DNA of 64,000 bases from Euptelea pleiosperma (Eukaryota; Streptophyta; Magnoliopsida; Ranunculales; Eupteleaceae): the NCBI GenBank assembly GCA_035048495.1, contig CM068549.1:20679103-20743102 (forward strand), read 5' to 3'. Of this stretch, positions 25,201 to 38,600 are shown piece by piece. The translations under genes and the position numbers were made by a program. The notes under the pieces are model-generated. The model saw only the letters and a program-made list of their open reading frames with translations, ran no database searches and had not been told where the DNA came from. The stretch's first letter is position 1. Every line of letters begins with the position of its first letter.

Positions 25201-26860
25201 AAAGTACAACAAAAATGATAAGAACATAGTCATCCGTTATAGGTACAAAATAGACCATGGCCAAACCCATCATGGTGGCCCAAAACAAAGATCAACCCAA
25301 TAAGAATATAGTAAATATTATTAAAATTAATTTATAATGAGTATCAACCATTATCTAATGAAAGAAAAACAAATCTTGAAGAAAAACAAGTATAGGATAG
25401 ATCAAGCGCACTTACCTTAAGGTTTCTTGAACTTTAATGAAAATCAAAAGTTTCTTCAAATTTGAAAGTCGTCGGATCGTCCTTTCCTCGGAGTATGTTC
25501 TTCAAATCGGAGTCCCCGTCAATTCTCCCTTCTTGTTCGAGTGCGATCGGTGCCCGGATGAAGGTTTAATGGAGCTTGCTCTATTCTTTAATGGAGTTTG
25601 GTTTTGAAAACTTCTAAAGCTTTAGGGTTTTTAATAAATAGGTTTAGGGAAGGATTAGGGTTTCTATTTTGTTGAAATTCGTAACTAGCAAAGGGATGAC
25701 TTTTTCAACCCTCAAAAACTTATATTTTACACTATTAATGGGTTAGAAATGGGCCCAAGGCCCATATACATCAATTAGGCTCATTTAAGAATATTATTAA
25801 GCCCAAAAGACCTCTAGATTGGCCATATGGCCCCACCCAACAATCATTACACAAATAATTATAAATTAATTCAATCAAACTATATTATATAATTTAAAAG
25901 TCCATACAATAAGGTATTGACACATGTCACACACACAAATCATAAAAACGTTCAAAACCCTAGAAAAGTGTCAAATGACATTGAAATGACCCGAAAGTGA
26001 TTTGCGGGTCCCACGCTCTTATTAAATAAATAAAATATAATTAAATATTATTTTAAAAAATATAAGAATGGTAAGAAAGTTTAAAAATTATGAAAATACT
26101 ATTTTGTCAAAATCTCCAAAAATCTCCCGCTAGGGTTTTCATGTCTCAAGAAAAGTTCCAAATTTCACAGGTAAGTTGCTAAGGATAAAATAGGAATATT
26201 TTTGGTGTCTCGGGCCCATAAAATAATTTTTTTATGAAAGTTTTGGATTGTTAGCTGGAGAAAGAAAAAGTCCCCTGCAAATTATGATTCATTATTTTTA
26301 GTAGGAATTTAGCCCTAAAGAGCGAGTTTCAAAAATAGCAGGTTTTTCAAAGTTGTCAGAATGAAACCAAATTAAATACACATACTCATACATGATATTT
26401 AACAATAAAAACAATAATAAAAGTCTGAAAAAGTTTCAGGTTTGCATTATTAGGTGAATTTACCATAATACCCTAGAACGAAAGTTCGGGGTATTACAAG
26501 AAACAAGTTTGCTCCATCCGTGCGTCAATTTCTCTAATTGGACTCAGTTTGTGTGTTACATTCCTAAGCCTATAAGTAGTGACTTGTTCCCAACCGGACC
26601 ACGTAATTTGACTCAATCTCTTCCATTATAATTGTTTAAACATATTTGAAGTGTTGGAACAAGATTCGGGACTGTCGTAACAAGTTTGCCCCATCCGTGC
26701 GTCAATGACTCTAATTGGACTCAGTTTGTGCGTTACATTCCTAAGCATATAACAAGTGACTTTTTCCCAACCGGACCACGTAATTTGACTCAATCTCTTC
26801 CATTATAATTGTTTAAACATATTTGAAGTGTCGAAACAAGTTTGCTCCATTCATGCGTCA

Positions 26861-29800
26861 ATGACTCTAATTGGACTTAATTTGTGCGTTACATTCCGAA
26901 GCCTGTAACTAGTGACTTGTTCTCAATCGGACCTCGTAATTTGACTCAATATCTTCTATTACAATTGTTTTAAGACATTTGAAGTGTTGGAACAAGATTC
27001 GGGACTGTCGAAACAAGTTTGCCCCATCCGTGCGTCAATGACTCAAATTGGACTTAGTTTGTGCGTTACATTCCTAAGCTTATAACAAGTAATTTTTTCA
27101 CAACCGAACCTGGTAATTTGACTCAATATCTTCTATTACAATTGTTTAAACACATTTGAAGTTTTGGAACAAGATTCATGATGGTCGAAACAAGTTTGCT
27201 CCATCCGTGCGTCAATGTCTCTAATTGCACTTAGTTTGTGTGTTACATTCCTAAGCCTATAACTAGTGATTTGTTCTCAACCGGATCTCGTAATTTGACT
27301 CTATATTTTCTATTACAATTGTTTAAACACATTTGAAGTATTGGAACCAGATTCGGGACAGTCGAAACAAGTTTGCTCCATTCGTGCATCAATGACTCTA
27401 ATTGGACTTAGTTTGGGCGTTACATTCCTAAGCCTATAACTAGTGACTTGTTCTCAACCAGACCTCGTAATTTGACTCAATATCTTCTATTAGAATTGTT
27501 GAAACACATTTGAATTGTAGAAACAAGATTCAGAACTGTCGAAACAAGTTTGCGCCATCCGTGCGCCAATGACTTTGGACTCAGTTTGTGCATTACATTC
27601 CTAAGCTTATAACAAGTGACTTTTTCGCAACCGGACCACGTAATTTGACTCAATCTCTTCCATTACAATTGCTTAAACACATTTGAAGTCTTGGAACAAG
27701 ATTCGGGACAGTAGAAACAAGTTTGCTCCATCCGTGCGTCAATGTCTCTAATTGGACTCAGTTTGTGTGTTACATTCCTAAGCCTATAACTAGTGACTTG
27801 TTCCCAACCGGACCACGTAATTTGACTCAATCTCTTCCATTATAATTGTTTAAACATATTTAAAGTGTTGGAACAAGATTCGGGACTGTCGTAACAAGTT
27901 TGCCCCATCCGTGCGTCAATGACTCTAATTGAACTCAGTTTGTGCGTTACATTCCTAAGCATATAACAAGTGACTTTTTCCCAACCGGACCACGTAATTT
28001 GACTCAATCTCTTACATTATAATTGTTTAAACATATTTGAAGTGTTGGAACAAGATTCGGGACAGTCGAAACAAGTTTGCTCCATTCGTGCGTCAATGAC
28101 TCTAATTGGACTTAATTTGTGCGTTACATTCCGAAGCCTGTAACTAGTGACTTGTTCTCAACCGGACCTCGTAATTTGACTCAATATCTTCTATTACAAT
28201 TGTTTTAAGACATTTGAAGTGTTGGAACAAGATTCAGGACTGTCGAAACAAGTTTGCCCCATCCGTGCGTCAATGACTCAAATTGGACTTAGTTTGTGCG
28301 TTACATTCCTAAGCTTATAACAAGTGATTTTTTCACAACCGAACCTGGTAATTTGACTCAATCTCTTCTATTACAATTGTTTAAACACATTTGAAGTTTT
28401 GGAACAAGATTCATAATGGTCGAAACAAGTTTGCTCCATCCGTGCGTCAATGTCTCTAATTGCACTTAGTTTGTGTGTTACATTCCTAAGCCTATAACTA
28501 GTGACTTGTTCTCAACCGGATCTCGTAATTTGACTCTATATTTTCTACTACAATTGTTTAAACACATTTGAAGTATTGGAACCAGATTCGGGACAGTCGA
28601 AACAAGTTTGCTCCATTCGTGCATCAACGACTCTAATTGGACTTAGTTTGGGCGTTACATTCCTAGGCCTATAACTAGTGACTTGTTCTCAACCGGACCT
28701 CGTAAGTTGACTCAATATCTTCTATTAGAATTGTTGAAACACATTTAAATTGTAGAAACAAGATTCAGAACTGTCGAAACAAGTTTGCCCCATCCGTGCG
28801 TCAATGACTTTAATTGGACTCAGTTTGTGCGTTACATTCCTAAGCTTATAACAACTGACTTTTTCACAAACCGGACCACGTAATTTGACGCAATCTCTTC
28901 CATTACAATTGTTTAAACACATTTGAAGTCTTGGAACATGATTCGGGACAGTCGAAACAAGTTTGCTCCATCCGTGCGTCAATGTCTCTAATTGGACTCA
29001 GTTTGTGTGTTACATTCCTAAGCCTATAAGTAGTGACTTGTTCCCAACCGGACCTCGTAATTTGACTCAATATCTTCTATTACAATTCTTTAAACACATT
29101 TGAAGCGTTGGAACAAGTTTGCCCCATCCGTGCTTCAATGACTCTAATTGGACTCAGTTTGTGCGTTACATTCCTAAGCTTATAACAAGTGACTTTTTCG
29201 CAACCGAACCACGTAATTTGACTCAATCGCTTCCATTACAATTTTTTAAACACATTTGAAGTCTGGGAACAAGATTCAGGACGGTCGAAACAAGTTTGCT
29301 CCATCCGTGCGTCAATGTCTCTAATTGGACTCAGTTCGTGTGTTGCATTCCTAAGCCTATAACTAGTGACTTGTTCTCAACCGGACCTCGTAATTTGACT
29401 CTATATCTTCTATTGCAATTGTTTAAACACATTTGATGTTTTGGAACAAGATTCGGGACAGTCGAAAAAAGTTTGCTCCATTCGTGGGTCAATGACCCTA
29501 GTTGGACTTAGTTTGTGCGTTACATTCCGAAGTCTATAACTAGTGACTTGTTCTCGACCGGACCTCGTAATTTGACCCAATATCTTCTATAACAATTGTT
29601 TTAACACATTTGAAGTGTTGAAACAAGAGTCCGGACTGTTAAACAAGTTTGCCCCATCCGTGCGTCAATGACTCTAATTGGACTCAGTTTGTGCGTTACA
29701 TTCCGAAGCTTATAACAAGTGACTTTTTCGCAACCGGACCTGGTAATTTGACTCAATCTCTTCCATTACAATTCTCTAAACACATTTGAAGTCTTGGAAC

Positions 29801-31260
29801 AAGATTCGGGATGGTCGAAACAAGTTTGCTCCATCCGTGCGTCAATGTCTCTAATTGGATTCAGTTTGTGTGTCACATTCCTAAGCCTATAACTAGTGAC
29901 TTGTTCACAACCCGACCTCGTAATTTGACTCGATATCTTCTATTACGATTGTTTAAACACATTTGAAGTGTAGGAACAAGATTCGGGACTGTCGTAACAA
30001 GTTTGCCCCATCCGTGCGTCAATGACTCTAATTGGACTCAGTTTGTGCGTTACATTCCTAAGCTTATAACAAGTGACTTTTTCCCAACCGGACCACGTAA
30101 TTTGACTCAATCTCTTCCATTACAATTGTTTAAACATATTTGAAGTGTTGGAACAAGATTCGGGATAGTCGAAACAAGTTTGCTCCATTCGTGCGTCAAT
30201 GACTCTAATTGGACTTAATTTGTGCGTTACATTCCGAAGCCTGTAACTAGTGACTTGTTCTCAACCGGACCTCGTAATTTAACTCGATATCTTCTATTAC
30301 AATTGTTTTAAGACATTTGAAGTGTTGGAACAAGATTCAGGACTGTCGAAACAAGTTTACCCCATCCGTGCGTCAATAACTCAAATTGGACTCAGTTTGT
30401 GCGTTACATTCCTAAGCTTATAACAAGTGATTTTTTCAGAACCGAACCTGGTAATTTGACTCAATCTCTTCTATTAGAATTGTGTAAACACATTTAAAGT
30501 CTTGGAACAAGATTCGGGACGGTCGAAACAAGTTTGCTCCATCCGTGCGTCAATGTCTCTAATTGCACTCAGTTTGTGTGTTACATTCCTAAGCCAATAA
30601 CTAGTGACTTGTTCCCAACCGGACCTCGTAATTTGACTCGATATCTTCTATTACAATTGTTTTAAGACATTTGAAGTATTGGAACAAGATTCGGGACTGT
30701 CGAAACAAGTTTGCCCCATCCGTGCGTCAATGACTCAAATTAGACTCAGTTTGTACGTTACATTCCTAAGCTTATAACAAGTGATTTTTTCACAACCGAA
30801 CCTGGTAATTTGACTCAATCTCTTCTATTAGAATTGTTTAAACACATTTGAAGTGTAGGAACAAGATTCGGGACTGTCGTAACAAGTTTGCCCCATCCGT
30901 GCGTCAATGACTCTAATTGGACTCAGTTTGTGCGTTACATTCCTAAGCTTATAACATGTGACTTTTTCGCAACCGGACCACGTAATTTGACTCAATCTCT
31001 TCCATTATAATTGTTTAAACACATTTGAAGTCTTGGAACAAGATTCGGGACAGTAGAAACAAGTTTGCTCCATCCGTGCGTCAATGTCTCTAATTGGACG
31101 CAGTTTGTGTGTTACATTCCTAAGCCTATAACTAGTGACTTGTTCCCAACCGGACCACGTAATTTGACTCAATCTCTTCCATTATAATTGTTTAAACATA
31201 TTTGAAGTGTTGGAACAAGATTCGGGACTGTCGTAACAAGTTTGCCCCATCCGTGCGTCA
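26861..31260 (+). repeat. 4,400-bp tandem satellite duplication, copy 1
   Basis: Base n in this copy matches base n+4400 in the next throughout. Rare variants shared by both include GACTTTGGACTC (a 4-5-bp loss, near 27570), GAAGCGTTGG (29102) and CAAGAGTCCGGACTG (29624). I count about 24 substitutions and no net indel. Confidence 0.93.
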
Positions 31261-34200
31261 ATGACTCTAATTGGACTTAATTTGTGCGTTACATTCCGAA
31301 GCCTGTAACTAGTGACTTGTTCTCAATCGGACCTCGTAATTTGACTCAATATCTTCTATTACAATTGTTTTAAGACATTTGAAGTGTTGGAACAAGATTC
31401 GGGACTGTCGAAACAAGTTTGCCCCATCCGTGCGTCAATGACTCAAATTGGACTTAGTTTGTGCGTTACATTCCTAAGCTTATAACAAGTGATTTTTTCA
31501 CAACCGAACCTGGTAATTTGACTCAATATCTTCTATTACAATTGTTTAAACACATTTGAAGTTTTGGAACAAGATTCATGATGGTCGAAACAAGTTTGCT
31601 CCATCCGTGCGTCAATGTCTCTAATTGCACTTAGTTTGTGTGTTACATTCCTAAGCCTATAACTAGTGATTTGTTCTCAACCGGATCTCGTAATTTGACT
31701 CTATATTTTCTATTACAATTGTTTAAACACATTTGAAGTATTGGAACCAGATTCGGGACAGTCGAAACAAGTTTGCTCCATTCGTGCATCAATGACTCTA
31801 ATTGGACTTAGTTTGGGCGTTACATTCCTAAGCCTATAACTAGTGACTTGTTCTCAACCGGACCTCGTAATTTGACTCAATATCTTCTATTAGAATTGTT
31901 GAAACACATTTGAATTGTAGAAACAAGATTCAGAACTGTCGAAACAAGTTTGCGCCATCCGTGCGCCAATGACTTTGGACTCAGTTTGTGCATTACATTC
32001 CTAAGCTTATAACAAGTGACTTTTTCGCAACCGGACCACGTAATTTGACTCAATCTCTTCCATTACAATTGCTTAAACACATTTGAAGTCTTGGAACAAG
32101 ATTTGGGACAGTAGAAACAAGTTTGCTCCATCCGTGCGTCAATGTCTCTAATTGGACTCAGTTTGTGTGTTACATTCCTAAGCCTATAACTAGTGACTTG
32201 TTCCCAACCGGACCACGTAATTTGACTCAATCTCTTCCATTATAATTGTTTAAACATATTTAAAGTGTTGGAACAAGATTTGGGACTGTCGTAACAAGTT
32301 TGCCCCATCCGTGCGTCAATGACTCTAATTGAACTCAGTTTGTGCGTTACATTCCTAAGCATATAACAAGTGACTTTTTCCCAACCGGACCACGTAATTT
32401 GACTCAATATCTTCCATTATAATTGTTTAAACATATTTGAAGTGTTGGAACAAGATTCAGGACAGTCGAAACAAGTTTGCTCCATTCGTGCGTCAATGAC
32501 TCTAATTGGACTTAATTTGTGCGTTACATTCCGAAGCCTGTAACTAGTGACTTGTTCTCAACCGGACCTCGTAATTTGACTCAATATCTTCTATTACAAT
32601 TGTTTTAAGACATTTGAAGTGTTGGAACAAGATTCGGGACTGTCGAAACAAGTTTGCCCCATCCGTGCGTCAATGACTCAAATTGGACTTAGTTTGTGCG
32701 TTACATTCCTAAGCTTATAACAAGTGATTTTTTCACAACCGAACCTGGTAATTTGACTCAATCTCTTCTATTACAATTGTTTAAACACATTTGAAGTTTT
32801 GGAACAAGATTCATAATGGTCGAAACAAGTTTGCTCCATCCGTGCGTCAATGTCTCTAATTGCACTTAGTTTGTGTGTTACATTCCTAAGCCTATAACTA
32901 GTGACTTGTTCTCAACCGGATCTCGTAATTTGACTCTATATTTTCTATTACAATTGTTTAAACACATTTGAAGTATTGGAACCAGATTCGGGACAGTCGA
33001 AACAAGTTTGCTCCATTCGTGCATCAACGACTCTAATTGGACTTAGTTTGGGCGTTACATTCCTAGGCCTATAACTAGTGACTTGTTCTCAACCGGACCT
33101 CGTAATTTGACTCAATATCTTCTATTAGAATTGTTGAAACACATTTGAATTGTAGAAACAAGATTCAGAACTGTCGAAACAAGTTTGCCCCATCCGTGCG
33201 TCAATGACTTTAATTGGACTTAGTTTGTGCGTTACATTCCTAAGCTTATAACAACTGACTTTTTCACAAACCGGACCACATAATTTGACGCAATCTCTTC
33301 CATTACAATTGTTTAAACACATTTGAAGTCTTGGAACATGATTCGGGACAGTCGAAACAAGTTTGCTCCATCCGTGCGTCAATGTCTCTAATTGGACTCA
33401 GTTTGTGTGTTACATTCCTAAGCCTATAAGTAGTGACTTGTTCCCAACCGGACCTCGTAATTTGACTCAATATCTTCTATTACAATTCTTTAAACACATT
33501 TGAAGCGTTGGAACAAGTTTGCCCCCTCCGTGCTTCAATGACTCTAATTGGACTCAGTTTGTGCGTTACATTCCTAAGCTTATAACAACTTACTTTTTCG
33601 CAACCGAACCACGTAATTTGACTCAATCGCTTCCATTACAATTTTTTAAACACATTTGAAGTCTGGGAACAAGATTCAGGACGGTCGAAACAAGTTTGCT
33701 CCATCCGTGCGTCAATGTCTCTAATTGGACTCAGTTCGTGTGTTCCATTCCTAAGCCTATAACTAGTGACTTGTTCTCAACCGGACCTCGTAATTTGACT
33801 CTATATCTTCTATTGCAATTGTTTAAACACATTTGATGTTTTGGAACAAGATTCGGGACAGTCGAAAAAAGTTTGCTCCATTCGTGGGTCAATGACCCTA
33901 GTTGGACTTAGTTTGTGCGTTACATTCCGAAGTCTATAACTAGTGACTTGTTCTCGACCGGACCTCGTAATTTGACCCAATATCTTCTATAACAATTGTT
34001 TTAACACATTTGAAGTGTTGAAACAAGAGTCCGGACTGTTAAACAAGTTTGCCCCATCCGTGCGTCAATGACTCTAATTGGACTCAGTTTGTGCGTTACA
34101 TTCCGAAGCTTATAACAAGTGACTTTTTCGCAACCGGACCTGGTAATTTGACTCAATCTCTTCCATTACAATTCTCTAAACACATTTGAAGTCTTGGAAC

Positions 34201-35660
34201 AAGATTCGGGATGGTCGAAACAAGTTTGCTCCATCCGTGCGTCAATGTCTCTAATTGGATTCAGTTTGTGTGTCACATTCCTAAGCCTATAACTAGTGAC
34301 TTGTTCACAACCCGACCTCGTAATTTGACTCGATATCTTCTATTACGATTGTTTAAACACATTTGAAGTGTAGGAACAAGATTCGGGCCTGTCGTAACAA
34401 GTTTGCCCCATCCGTGCGTCAATGACTCTAATTGGACTCAGTTTGTGCGTTACATTCCTAAGCTTATAACAAGTGACTTTTTCCCAACCGGACCACGTAA
34501 TTTGACTCAATCTCTTCCATTACAATTGTTTAAACATATTTGAAGTGTTGGAACAAGATTCGGGATAGTCGAAACAAGTTTGCTCCATTCGTGCGTCAAT
34601 GACTCTAATTGGACTTAATTTGTGCGTTACATTCCGAAGCCTGTAACTAGTGACTTGTTCTCAACCGGACCTCGTAATTTAACTCGATATCTTCTATTAC
34701 AATTGTTTTAAGACATTTGAAGTGTTGGAACAAGATTCAGGACTGTCGAAACAAGTTTACCCCATCCGTGCGTCAATAACTCAAATTGGACTCAGTTTGT
34801 GCGTTACATTCCTAAGCTTATAACAAGTGATTTTTTCAGAACCGAACCTGGTAATTTGACTCAATCTCTTCTATTAGAATTGTTTAAACACATTTAAAGT
34901 CTTGGAACAAGATTCGGGACGGTCGAAACAAGTTTGCTCCATCCGTGCGTCAATGTCTCTAATTACACTCAGTTTGTGTGTTACATTCCTAAGCCAATAA
35001 CTAGTGACTTGTTCCCAACCGGACCTCGTAATTTGACTCGATATCTTCTATTACAATTGTTTTAAGACATTTGAAGTATTGGAACAAGATTCGGGACTGT
35101 CGAAACAAGTTTGCCCCATCCGTGCGTCAATGACTCAAATTAGACTCAGTTTGTGCGTTACATTCCTAAGCTTATAACAAGTGATTTTTTCACAACCGAA
35201 CCTGGTAATTTGACTCAATCTCTTCTATTAGAATTTTTTAAACACATTTGAAGTGTAGGAACAAGATTCGGGACTGTCGTAACAAGTTTGCCCCATCCGT
35301 GCGTCAATGACTCTAATTGGACTCAGTTTGTGCGTTACATTCCTAAGCTTATAACATGTGACTTTTTCGCAACCGGACCACGTAATTTGACTCAATCTCT
35401 TCCATTATAATTGTTTAAACACATTTGAAGTCTTGGAACAAGATTCGGGACAGTAGAAACAAGTTTGCTCCATCCGTGCGTCAATGTCTCTAATTGGACG
35501 GAGTTTGTGTGTTACATTCCTAAGCCTATAACTAGTGACTTGTTCCCAACCGGACCACGTAATTTGACTCAATCTCTTCCATTATAATTGTTTAAACATA
35601 TTTGAAGTGTTGGAACAAGATTCGGGACTGTCGTAACAAGTTTGCCCCATCCATGCGTCA
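31261..35660 (+). repeat. 4,400-bp tandem satellite duplication, copy 2
   Basis: This copy directly abuts copy 1. Examples of copy-specific changes are GCCCCCTCCG near 33521, AACAACTTAC near 33583 and ACGGAGTTTG near 35498. Copy 2 continues into 35661 without a partial third copy in register. Confidence 0.93.
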
Positions 35661-38600
35661 ATGACTCTAATTGGACTCAGTTTGTGCGTTACATTCCTAA
35701 GCATATAACAAGTGACTTTTTCCCAACGGACCACGTAATTTGACTCAATCTCTTCCATTGTAATTGTTTAAACATATTTGAAGTGTTGGAACAAGATTCA
35801 TGATGGTCGAAACAAGTTTGCTCCATCCGTGCGTCAATGTCTCTAATTGCACTCAGTTTGTGTGTTACATTCCTAAGCCTACCGGACCTCGTAATTTGAC
35901 TCAATATCTTCTATTAGAATTGTTGAAACACATTTGAATTGTAGAAACAAGATTCAGAACTGTCGAAACAAGTTTGCCCCATCCGTGCGCCAATGACTCT
36001 AATTGGATTCAGTTTGTGCGTTACATTCTTAAGCTTATAACAAGTGACTTTTTCGCAACCGGACCACGTAATTTGACTCAATCTCTTCCATTACAATTGT
36101 TTAAACATATTTGAAGTCTTGGAACAAGATTCGGGACAGTAGAAACAAGTTTGCTCCATCCGTGCGTCAATGTCTCTAATTGGACTCAGTTTGTGTGTTA
36201 CATTCCTAAGCCTATAACTAGTGACTTGTTCCCAACCGGACCACGTAATTTAACTCAATTTCTTCCATTATAATTGTTTAAACATATTTGAAGTGTTGGA
36301 ACAAGATTCGGGACTGTCGTAACAAGTTTGCCCCATCCGTGCGTCAATGACTCTAATTGGACTCAGTTTGTGCGTTACATTCCTAAGCTTATAACAGGTG
36401 ATTTTTTCACAACCGAACCTGGTAATTTGACTCAATATCTTCTATTACAATTGTTTTAAGACATTTGAAGTGTTGGAACAAGATTCGGGACTGTCGAAAC
36501 AAGTTTGCCCCATCCGTGCGTCAATGACTCAAATTGGACTTAGTTTGTGCGTTACATTCCTAAGCTTATAACAGGTGATTTTTTCACAACCGAACCTGGT
36601 AATTTGACTCAATCTCTTCTATTATAATTGTTTAAACATATTTGAAGTTTTGGAACAAGATTCATGATGGTCGAAACAAGTTTGCTCCATCCGTGCGTCA
36701 ATGTCTCTAATTGCACTTAGTTTGTGTGTTACATTCCTAAGCCTATAACTAGTGATTTGTTCTCAACCGGATCTCGTAATTTGACTCTATATTTTCTATT
36801 ACAATTGTTTAAACACATTTGAAGTATTGGAACCAGATTCGGGACAGTCGAAACAAGTTTGCTCCATTCGTGCATCAATGACTCTAATTGGACTTAGTTT
36901 GGGCGTTACATTCCTAAGCCTATAAGTAGTGACTTGTTCTCAACCGGACCTCGTAATTTGACTCAATATCTTCTATTAGAATTGTTGAAACACATTTGAA
37001 TTGTAGAAACAAGATTCAGAACTGTCGAAACAAGTTTGCCCCATCCGTGCGCCAATGACTCTAATTGGACTCAGTTTGTGCGTTACATTCTTAAGCTTAT
37101 AACAAGTGACTTTTTCGCAACCGGACCACGTAATTTGACTCAATCTCTTCCATTACAATTGTTTAAACACATTTGAAGTCTTGGAACAAGATTCGGGACA
37201 GTAGAAACAAGTTTGCTCCATCCGTGCGTCAATGTCTCTAATTGGACTCAGTTTGTGTGTTACATTCCTAAGCCTATAACTAGTGACTTGTTCCCAACCG
37301 GACCACGTAATTTAGCTCAATTTCTTCCATTATAATTGTTTAAACATATTTGAAGTGTTGGAACAAGATTCGGGACTGTCGTAACAAGTTTGCCCCATCC
37401 GTGCGTCAATGACTCTAATTGGACTCAGTTTGTGCGTTACATTCCTAAGCATATAACAAGTGACTTTTTCCCAACCGGACCACGTAATTTGACTCAATCT
37501 CTTCCATTATAATTGTTTAAACATATTTGAAGTGTTGGAACAAGATTCGGGACATTCGAAACAAGTTTGCTCCATTCGTGCCTCAATGACTCTAATTGAA
37601 CTTAATTTGTGCGTTACATTCCGAAGCCTGTAACTCGTGACTTGTTCTCAACCGGACCTCGTAATTTGACTCAATATCTTCTATTACAATTGTTTTAAGA
37701 CATTTGAAGTGTTGGAACAAGATTCGGGACTGTCGAAATAAGTTTGCCCCATCCGTGCGTCAATGACTCAAATTGGACTTAGTTTGTGCGTTACATTCCT
37801 AAGCTTATAACAGGTGATTTTTTCACAACCGAACCTGGTAATTTGACTCAATCTCTTCTATTATAATTGTTTAAACACATTTGAAGTTTTGGAACAAGAT
37901 TCATGATGGTCGAAACAAGTTTGCTCCATCCGTGCGTCAATGTCTCTAATTGCACTTAGTTTGTGTGTTACATTCCTAAGCCTATAACTAGTGACTTGTT
38001 CTCAACCGGATCACGTAATTTGACTCTATATTTTCTATTACAATTGTTTAAACACATTTGAAGTATTGGAACCAGATTCGGGACAGTCGAAACAAGTTTG
38101 CTCCATTCGTGCATCAATGACTCTAATTGGACTTAGTTTGGGCGTTACATTCCTAAGCCTATAACTAGTGACTTGTTCTCAACCGGACCTCGTAATTTGA
38201 CTCAATATCTTCTATTAGAATTCTTGAAACACATTTGAATTGTAGAAACAAGATTCAGAACTGTCGAAACAAGTTTGCCCCATCCGTGCGCCAATGACTC
38301 TAATTGGACTCAGTTTGTGCGTTACATTCCTAAGCTTATAACAAGTGACTTTTTCGCAACCGGACCACGTAATTTGACTCAATCTCTTCCATTACAATTG
38401 TTTAAACACATTTGAAGTCTTGGAACAAGATTCGGGATAGTAGAAACAAGTTTGCTCCATCCGTGCGTCAATGTCTCTAATTGGACTCAGTTTGTGTGTT
38501 ACATTCCTAAGCCTATAACTAGTGACTTGTTCCCAACCGGACCACGTAATTTGACTCAATCTCTTCCATTATAATTGTTTAAACATATTTGAAGTGTTGG

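Larger units (their letters stand above)
23091..25416 (-). other. Candidate LTR-internal intron (solo LTR)
   Basis: On the reverse strand the donor is AAG|GTAAGT with its first intron base at 25416. The acceptor is CCATTTTCAG ending at 23091, followed by ATTTTGAGGAGCC as in the complete element. The 2,326-bp length is larger than in the complete element because of the extra 191-bp and 226-bp copies. Retention of both sites despite divergence supports function, but there is no transcript evidence. Confidence 0.35.
22683..26498 (-). mobile_element. Solo LTR of a related Tekay-type subfamily
   Basis: A 3,816-bp LTR on the reverse strand with no internal region. It reads TGTCACGCCCCG at the left end and GGTATTACA at the right, the reverse complement of the full element's LTR ends. 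TSD AGAAA lies at 22678-22682 and 26499-26503. The middle and 3' parts match the complete element's LTR. The 5' roughly 700 bp (25800-26498) do not align apart from the terminus, so this is a different subfamily or a recombinant. It carries five copies of the 191-bp unit and an extra 226-bp duplication. An intact TSD with one LTR indicates LTR-LTR recombination that removed the body. Confidence 0.93.
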
